In this document: positions 58,921 through 64,000 of the stretch, piece by piece | How positions within the stretch are numbered: position 1 is the stretch's first letter | How the letters are laid out: each line of letters starts with the position of its first letter | Assembly: GCA_964502175.1 (NCBI GenBank) | Contig: CAZCVE010000007.1 | Coordinates: 62,001 to 126,000, forward strand | Origin: JAFLCL01 sp964502175 | GTDB taxonomy: Bacteria > Myxococcota_A > Polyangia > Polyangiales > Sandaracinaceae | DNA: 64,000 nucleotides | Direction of reading: 5' to 3' | The notes under the pieces: model-generated | Seen by the model: only the letters and a program-made list of their open reading frames with translations | Databases searched by the model: none | What the model was told of the DNA's origin: nothing | Position numbers and translations under genes: made by a program

Positions 58921-60063
58921 TCAGCGCTTCACGCACATGCGGCCGACGAGCTGCGCGATCAGATCGACCGCGCGCGGGATCGACGCGAGCTCGACGCGCT
59001 CGTTCGGCTGATGCGCGACCGCGATGTCGCCCGGCCCGAGCACGATCGAGCGCATCCCTGCGGCGTTGAAGAACGGCGCTTCGGTGCCGAACGACACGGC
59101 GCCCGACGCATGCCCGGTGAGCTCCTCCGCGGCGCGCACGATGTCGGCCGTCGCCTCGGTCTCGAACGGCGGCACGGGCTCGTGCAGCGGGCCCGCCTCC
59201 ATCACGAGCTCGAGGCCTGCGATCGCCGCGAGCACGCGGCGGTGGAGCTCGCCGCGGATCTGATCGACGTCGAGGCCCGGGATCACGCGGATGTCGTGCT
59301 GGAGCTCGCAGTGCGCGCAGATGCGGTTCGGGTTGTCGCCGCCCTTGATGTTGCCGAGGTTCATCGTCGTCGTGGGCGGCGTGAGATCGTCGCGACGGTG
59401 CGCGCGGTCGAGCTCGTCGCGGTACGCGACCAGCGCGTTCATCGCGCGGCGCATGCCCTCGAGCGCGTTGCGCCCGAGCGACGGATCGCTCGAGTGCCCC
59501 GAGCGTCCGGTGAGCGCGATCGACTCCATCGACACGCCCTTGTGGAGACGGATCGGCTTGAGGTTCGTCGGCTCGCCGATCACCGCGTGACGCGCCTTGG
59601 GCATGCCGCGCTCGACGAGCGCGCGCACCCCGCTCATCCCGCACTCTTCGTCGGCGGTCGCGAGGATGATCAAGGGCTCCGAGAGCGCGCTCGCCTCGAA
59701 GAGTCGCGCGGCCTCGATCGCGACGGCGAAGAAGCTCTTCATGTCGGAGCTGCCGAGCCCGTAGAGGAATCCATCGCGCTCGGTCGCGCGGAACGGATCG
59801 CTCTGCCACTTGCCGTCGTCGAACGGCACCGTGTCGGTGTGGCCCGAGAGCACGAGCCCACCAGGGCCGCGGCCCTTGGTCGCGACGAGGTTCGCCTTCT
59901 TGCCGTCGCCCGTGACGTTCAGCACCTCGACGGCGAAGCCTTCGTGCTCGAGCCACTCGGCGAGGAGGTCGACGACGGGCCGGTTCGGCATGTCGAGCTC
60001 GGGGACGACGGCGCTCACGGAGGGCGTCCCGATGAGGCGCTCGATGCGCTCGCGGATCAGCAT
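58921..60063 (-). CDS. argE: Acetylornithine deacetylase (M20 peptidase family)
   Basis: A 380-residue zinc-dependent deacetylase that releases ornithine from N-acetylornithine in arginine synthesis. Metal ligands and active-site features include SGHTDTVPFDDGKW (His, Asp), GLGSSDMKSFFAVAIEAARL (bridging Asp), TADEECGMSG (catalytic Glu-Glu) and the late FGTEAPFFNAAGMRSIVLGP region. PTNLKPIRLHKGV and the dimerisation domain GRSGHSSDPSLGRNAL follow the ArgE pattern better than that of succinyl-DAP desuccinylase, but DapE cannot be excluded. argA on the same strand supports ArgE. A 31-base divergent region separates it from the next plus-strand gene. Confidence 0.88.
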   Translation of the reverse strand: MLIRERIERLIGTPSVSAVVPELDMPNRPVVDLLAEWLEHEGFAVEVLNVTGDGKKANLVATKGRGPGGLVLSGHTDTVPFDDGKWQSDPFRATERDGFLYGLGSSDMKSFFAVAIEAARLFEASALSEPLIILATADEECGMSGVRALVERGMPKARHAVIGEPTNLKPIRLHKGVSMESIALTGRSGHSSDPSLGRNALEGMRRAMNALVAYRDELDRAHRRDDLTPPTTTMNLGNIKGGDNPNRICAHCELQHDIRVIPGLDVDQIRGELHRRVLAAIAGLELVMEAGPLHEPVPPFETEATADIVRAAEELTGHASGAVSFGTEAPFFNAAGMRSIVLGPGDIAVAHQPNERVELASIPRAVDLIAQLVGRMCVKR

Positions 60064-60080
60064 TCAGGCATCCTAAACAA

Positions 60081-60086
60081 AAAGGA
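60081..60086 (+). promoter_or_regulatory. Ribosome-binding site supporting the GTG start at 60095
   Basis: AAAGGA, 8 bases before the GTG at 60095, is the strongest Shine-Dalgarno match in this divergent gap. A GAGG at 60115-60118 supports the alternative ATG at 60122. Confidence 0.4.
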
Positions 60087-60094
60087 CGCAACCC

Positions 60095-60628
60095 GTGACG
60101 CGACCGAACGAGAAGAGGCGCATGGACCAGAGCTCCGCTCCCACGCCCGAACCCTCCACCCCGAAGAAGACGCCCCCGAAGCGCAGCGCGACGAAGAAGG
60201 CGTCGAGCAAGCGCGCCGGGCCCGACACCTCGCGCGACCCGCGTGAGACACCGATCACGAAGCGCGATCTCGACGACGTGCTCGATCGCTTCCTCGCCAC
60301 CGTCGCGCACCCCGTGCAGCAGGCGATCGCGCCGCACGCGATCCACACGCTCGTGATGTTCGCCGAGATCCACCGCCGTCCGTCGCGCGCGCTCACGTTC
60401 GGTTGGATCGATCCCCAGGCCGTGATCGAGGCCACGCCGATCGACGACGAGCACCCCGCCGATCTCGCGGCCTGCTACTTCGCCGTGCTCTCGGCCTTCT
60501 ATCGCTTCCGCGCGAGCGAAGGCGCGCTCGACCGCGAGGCCGCCGATCGCATCGCAGGCGTGTACCTGCAGGCGTCGATCAGCCTCTCGAAGATCGACGA
60601 ATCACCTGACAAACGCAGCCGATCCTGA
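60095..60628 (+). CDS. Small protein with a basic disordered N-terminus
   Basis: A 177-residue protein from the GTG at 60095; the ATG at 60122 (MDQSSAPTPE) would give 168. The first 55 residues are Pro/Lys/Thr-rich and disordered (TPKKTPPKRSATKKASSKRA). The rest is a helical folded domain (LDDVLDRFLATVAHPVQQAI, DDEHPADLAACYFAVLSAFY, GVYLQASISLSKIDESP). No family was recognised and no signal peptide is seen. It may bind nucleic acid through its basic tail, as suspected for the H1-like protein nearby. It lies divergent from argE. Confidence 0.65.
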   Translation: MTRPNEKRRMDQSSAPTPEPSTPKKTPPKRSATKKASSKRAGPDTSRDPRETPITKRDLDDVLDRFLATVAHPVQQAIAPHAIHTLVMFAEIHRRPSRALTFGWIDPQAVIEATPIDDEHPADLAACYFAVLSAFYRFRASEGALDREAADRIAGVYLQASISLSKIDESPDKRSRS

Positions 60629-60682
60629 GCAGACGCACGCGGCGCTCGACCTCGACGGCGCGCCCACGGCATGCTCGCTCCC

Positions 60683-61090
60683 ATGTCAGGGGCATGTGCG
60701 ACGTGTGGGACGGCGATCGATGCGAGCGCCGCGGGCTACTCCGAGAGCGGCGAGCTGATCTGCAAGCGCTGCGAGGCGCTGCAGACCATCCGCACCGGCG
60801 ACAGCCGCGCGGGGGACGCGATCTTCGGGTCGGCGGTCGCGTCCTTCGTGATCGGCCTCTGCTCGCTCGGCTGTAACCCGTTCCTGCTGGGCTCGCTCTC
60901 CGCGATCGGCGCCGGCCTCGCAGCGATCGGCACGATGTTCAGTCACCCCGAGTACCGAAAGACGCTCGGCGACACCCGCTGGATCGCGTCGTGGGTGCTC
61001 GCGATCGTCGGCATCCTGCTCGGCCTCGTGTACCCCGCGCTCATCCTCTTCTCGGTCCTGATCCTCGGCGCCGCCGCCGCAGTGCAGTGA
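60683..61090 (+). CDS. Small zinc-ribbon membrane protein
   Basis: A 135-residue protein from MSGACATCG; an ATG four codons earlier (60671) is possible. The zinc ribbon uses CATCG and CKRCE. Two or three transmembrane segments follow (IFGSAVASFVIGLCSLG, FLLGSLSAIGAGLAAIGTMF, WIASWVLAIVGILLGLVYPA and the terminal VLILGAAAA). It belongs to the DUF4190-like group of small membrane proteins with no known role. It is convergent with the aminopeptidase gene, with 7 bases between. Confidence 0.7.
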   Translation: MSGACATCGTAIDASAAGYSESGELICKRCEALQTIRTGDSRAGDAIFGSAVASFVIGLCSLGCNPFLLGSLSAIGAGLAAIGTMFSHPEYRKTLGDTRWIASWVLAIVGILLGLVYPALILFSVLILGAAAAVQ

Positions 61091-61097
61091 GCGACCG

Positions 61098-64000
61098 TCA
61101 GGGAACCGGTGCTCGGACGATCTGCTGCTCTCGCACCACCGACAGCGGCGCGATCGCTTCGGCGTCGCCGGGTCGGCGCGGCCTGCGGGCGTGGAAGAAC
61201 CAGTTGACGGCGGGGAGCTGGCGCTCGCGTCGCGCGATGCACATCGAGATCGCCTCGAGCGCGCCCGCGAGGTTGCGGGGGCCGCCCGGCCAGTCGGCGA
61301 TGACCGGCGAGAACAACGTCGACACGGCCGTTCGCTCCTCGGCGGTGCACAAGCCACCGAACGTCCACGGCACGTAGCCGAGGCGCGTCGTCGCGAAGCG
61401 CTCGCGGAGCTCGGTGAGGTGTCCCGACACCCACGACAGCGCGCGACGACGTCCCTCGGGCGTCTCGGCCTGGACGCCCATCGGCGTACCGAGCTCGTTC
61501 ACGCGAAGACGCGGATCGAGCGTCAGGTCGAGCGCGCGCTCCGCGAGCGAAGGCGTCTCGGCGCTCGACAGCGCGGCCAAGAGGCGCGTTCGCACCGTGC
61601 CGTCTTCGCTCGCGACGGCGAGCGCGAGCGCGTGATCGAACAGCGCCACCTGCTCGGCGCTCACGGCGTTCGTCTCGCACTCCGTACCGCGCGGGCACGG
61701 CGGCGCGTGCGTGTCGTTCACCGCCGCGATCGTCACGACGCCGAGGAGCTCGGCCTGCACGGCCTCGGGGTGCAGCTGACCGTCGGCGCTGCGGCCCGTG
61801 CCGCGACCGAGGTACGCGTGACCGAGCTGCGAGGCGCGCGCGAGCACGGCGCGATCGCGCGCGATGCGCGTCATGAACGACGCGAGATCACGGCGGAGCA
61901 GGCGCGCGTCGCCGCTCTCACCGCGTCGCGCCGTCCAGCCGAGCTGCTGGAAGCGGCGCGCGTAGAGCGAGCCCGCCCACGCGCGCGCTTCGGTGCGGTA
62001 CTCGGGGTCGGCGAGATCGTCCACGACGTGCGCGATGAGACCGATCGGCTCGAGCGCGACGAGGCGCTCTTGATCTCCAGCGAAGCGAGGGAGCAGCGCG
62101 AGCACGTCGCGCGCGTCGGCCGTTCCCGCGCCGACCATGGCGCGCACGTTGTTCGCGAGCGACAGGCGCTCGCGCGGCTCGAGCTGCGCGTAGCCGCGCG
62201 TGACGAGCGCGTCGAGATCGTCGGCCGGTAGCGCGAAGCGGTAGTAGCCCGACGCGCCCGCGTTCGGATGCACCCAGTCGGGGCACTGACCCGCGGGGAG
62301 ATCGATGCGCGCGCTCGTCTGGTTGAGCAGCGTGCACGCCTCGCCCGTCGTGCGGCCGCGGCCATAGCGAACGCACACGGGGATGTGCCATCGCGGCGGG
62401 AGCGCGGGCTCCGCGCCCTCCGTCGCCGTGGTGGGCGCGGTCTCCGCCGACGAGAACCCGAGCGGCGTGAAGCGCTCCTGTCGGAGGAGCACGACGTTGC
62501 CGCCCTCGCCACACGCGAGGTCCGCGTGCACGAGCGGCACGCCGGGCTGATCGAGGAACGTGCGGAACGGCGTGGTCACGTCGCGGCCGGCCTCGCGGCT
62601 GATCGCGAGCAAGAGGTCTTGTCCCGTCGCGGTGCCGAAGCGGTGCTCCTCGAGGTAGCGGTGGATGCCCGCGCGGAACACGTCGGGACCGACGTAGCGC
62701 TCGAACATCGCGATGACGGCAGCGCCCTTCTGGTACGTGATCGCGTCGAACGCGTTGCGGATGTCGTGGTCGCTCTCGATCGGCTGACGGATGCGGCGCG
62801 CCGAGCTCAGCGAGTCCGCGCCCATCGCGCCTTGCGCGCCAGCGACCGCGGACGTGTTCGCGTTCTGCTCGGGCGCCACGTCGGCCACGGTGCGCGTGGC
62901 CATGTAGGTCGCGAAGGCCTCGTTCAGCCAGATGTCGTCCCACCACGGCATCGTCACGAGATCACCGAACCAGTGGTGCGCGAGCTCGTGCGCCATGATC
63001 GACGTGAACGCGCGCACGTGATCTTCACCGGGCTGCTCGGGAAGAAGGAGGAACGTCTCGCGGAACGTGATGAGGCCCGCGTTCTCCATCGCGCCCGACG
63101 CGAAGTCTGGTACCGCGACGATGTCGAGCTTGTTGTACGGGTACGCGACGCCCGTCCATCGCTCGAGCGACGCGACGATCGCGGCCGTGTGCTCCATCGC
63201 GTAGCGCATCTCGGCGCCGCGACCGCGCGCGCACACACCGCGGAACGGGAGCGGCGTGGAGCGAACGTCGTTCGCGGGGATCGCGGTGCCCTCGACGATG
63301 TCGAGCGGGCCGACCGCCATCGCGACGAGGTACGTGGGCAGCGGCTCGGTCGCCGCGAAGCGCAGCCGACGCAGGCCGTTCTCCACCACGTTCTCGATCT
63401 CGTGTGTGTTGGCGACGCCGCGCTCGCCCTCGGGCACGCGCAGCGTGATGTCGAACGGCGTCTTGAAACGCGGCTCGTCGAAGCCGGGGAACGCGAAGCG
63501 CGCGCTCGTCGGCTCGAACTGCGTGAACGCGTAGTGATCGCTGCCGACGTCGACGCGGTAGAGGCCCTTGAGCTGTCGATCGAAGGGCGTCTCGTACGCG
63601 AGGTGGATCGTCACGTCACCGGGGCCGACGGGCACGTCGGTGACGACGCGGTTCACGCCCTCGCGATCGCTCGGCTCCCAGCGCGCGGTCTGCGCAGACG
63701 TCGGTCGCGCGCGCAGCGGACCGTTCGTCAGATCGCCCTCGAAGCCCGTCGCGATCCACGCCTCGCTCACGGTCATCCCGGTGCCGTGCATCCAGATGCG
63801 CTGCGTCGGTCGGTCGAGGCGCACGCGGATGTCGACGGTGCCGCGGAAGGTCTCGCGGCTCGGCACCACCTCGAGGTCGAGCGCGTAGCGTGTGGGCGTG
63901 ACGCCATCGGGCAGCGGTCCGCTCGGCGTGGGATCGGGCGGAGTCTCGACTGGCGCGGGCGTCTCGACGATCTCCACGCCCGAGCTCGCCTCGTCCTCCG
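61098..64000 (-). CDS. M1-family zinc aminopeptidase, 5' end beyond window
   Basis: A large M1 aminopeptidase; 967 codons are visible and the frame is open to position 64000, so the N-terminus (probably a signal peptide and Pro/Glu linker, given the EIVETPAPVETPPDPTPSGP tail) is outside. The exopeptidase motif is GAMENAG, the zinc site is HELAHHWFGDL with a downstream Glu in NEAFATYMATRTV, and the domain I start DGVTPTRYALDLEVVPSRET is canonical. The C-terminal ERAP1-like helical domain has many paired helices up to about 61100. It cleaves N-terminal residues from peptides, probably in the periplasm or outside. Longer than E. coli PepN, it resembles the myxobacterial/eukaryotic-like branch. 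Confidence 0.93.
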   Translation of the reverse strand, partial: EDEASSGVEIVETPAPVETPPDPTPSGPLPDGVTPTRYALDLEVVPSRETFRGTVDIRVRLDRPTQRIWMHGTGMTVSEAWIATGFEGDLTNGPLRARPTSAQTARWEPSDREGVNRVVTDVPVGPGDVTIHLAYETPFDRQLKGLYRVDVGSDHYAFTQFEPTSARFAFPGFDEPRFKTPFDITLRVPEGERGVANTHEIENVVENGLRRLRFAATEPLPTYLVAMAVGPLDIVEGTAIPANDVRSTPLPFRGVCARGRGAEMRYAMEHTAAIVASLERWTGVAYPYNKLDIVAVPDFASGAMENAGLITFRETFLLLPEQPGEDHVRAFTSIMAHELAHHWFGDLVTMPWWDDIWLNEAFATYMATRTVADVAPEQNANTSAVAGAQGAMGADSLSSARRIRQPIESDHDIRNAFDAITYQKGAAVIAMFERYVGPDVFRAGIHRYLEEHRFGTATGQDLLLAISREAGRDVTTPFRTFLDQPGVPLVHADLACGEGGNVVLLRQERFTPLGFSSAETAPTTATEGAEPALPPRWHIPVCVRYGRGRTTGEACTLLNQTSARIDLPAGQCPDWVHPNAGASGYYRFALPADDLDALVTRGYAQLEPRERLSLANNVRAMVGAGTADARDVLALLPRFAGDQERLVALEPIGLIAHVVDDLADPEYRTEARAWAGSLYARRFQQLGWTARRGESGDARLLRRDLASFMTRIARDRAVLARASQLGHAYLGRGTGRSADGQLHPEAVQAELLGVVTIAAVNDTHAPPCPRGTECETNAVSAEQVALFDHALALAVASEDGTVRTRLLAALSSAETPSLAERALDLTLDPRLRVNELGTPMGVQAETPEGRRRALSWVSGHLTELRERFATTRLGYVPWTFGGLCTAEERTAVSTLFSPVIADWPGGPRNLAGALEAISMCIARRERQLPAVNWFFHARRPRRPGDAEAIAPLSVVREQQIVRAPVP

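Noticed and set aside
1..64000. tRNA or rRNA genes, IS elements, prophage or integrase
   Set aside because: No cloverleaf, rRNA-like segment, transposase or integrase motif was seen on either strand by reading; a tRNA scan could confirm this.

Overview
The window is very GC-rich, with close to one gene per kilobase and almost no free intergenic space. It looks like the chromosome of a myxobacterium of the Sandaracinus/Polyangiales type. Three things suggest this: about a dozen lipoprotein-like gene products with Asp/Ala/Pro linkers of the style DAAxPDA or VDAGP after the lipobox; a beta-helix protein ending in a MYXO-CTERM-like tail (Cys motif, hydrophobic helix, Arg run); and signalling, STAS-like and AgmX-like modules common in that group. 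The species assignment is inference. No rRNA, tRNA, IS element or CRISPR array was recognised.

Layout. 1-5.9 kb: the end of a zinc-ribbon membrane protein, a sigma-54 response regulator coupled to a SnoaL-like lipoprotein, two paralogous cysteine-rich lipoproteins flanking a Uma2 nuclease and a membrane protein, and a nucleotidyltransferase with a small partner. 5.9-11 kb: an ankyrin gene between a thiolase gene and a duplicated stub of that thiolase's 3' end, then an amidase and SthA transhydrogenase. 11-16.9 kb: a secreted ferritin-like lipoprotein, a Pro/Met-rich protein coupled to a JmjC-like hydroxylase, a frameshifted DUF3052-like gene, a STAS-like protein and the MYXO-CTERM protein. 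16.9-19.3 kb: four chained genes including a frameshifted PIN nuclease and a Uma2 nuclease. 19.3-24.3 kb: a minus-strand operon of MFS transporter, PAS-GGDEF-EAL protein, acyltransferase and an unknown protein. 24.3-34.5 kb: lipoproteins, SlyD, a di-heme c-type cytochrome with a propeller, an outer-membrane barrel, another Uma2, an ABC ATPase and a sugar-type aminotransferase. 34.6-45.1 kb: two tandem giant FecR/VIT/VWA/TPR envelope proteins and a lipoprotein. 45.2-51.2 kb: persulfide dioxygenase-rhodanese, a sirtuin coupled to a lipoyl-domain protein, and cytochrome bd (cydAB). 51.3-64 kb: a DUF1592/DUF1552 pair, an orphan ATPase, argA, an H1-like repeat protein, argE, small proteins and an M1 aminopeptidase running off the right edge.

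How the genes work together. Many neighbours are joined by 4-base stop/start overlaps (ATGA, GTGA or TTGA), so translational coupling is a useful guide to partnership here. The most interesting pairings are the tandem VIT/VWA giants, the sirtuin with the lipoyl-domain protein, the Pro/Met-rich protein with the hydroxylase, the PIN/Uma2 cassette, and the ankyrin gene bounded by a duplicated gene end. Two genes carry apparent single-base frameshifts; these may be real decay or assembly errors. All domain assignments come from reading motifs; no database search was run.
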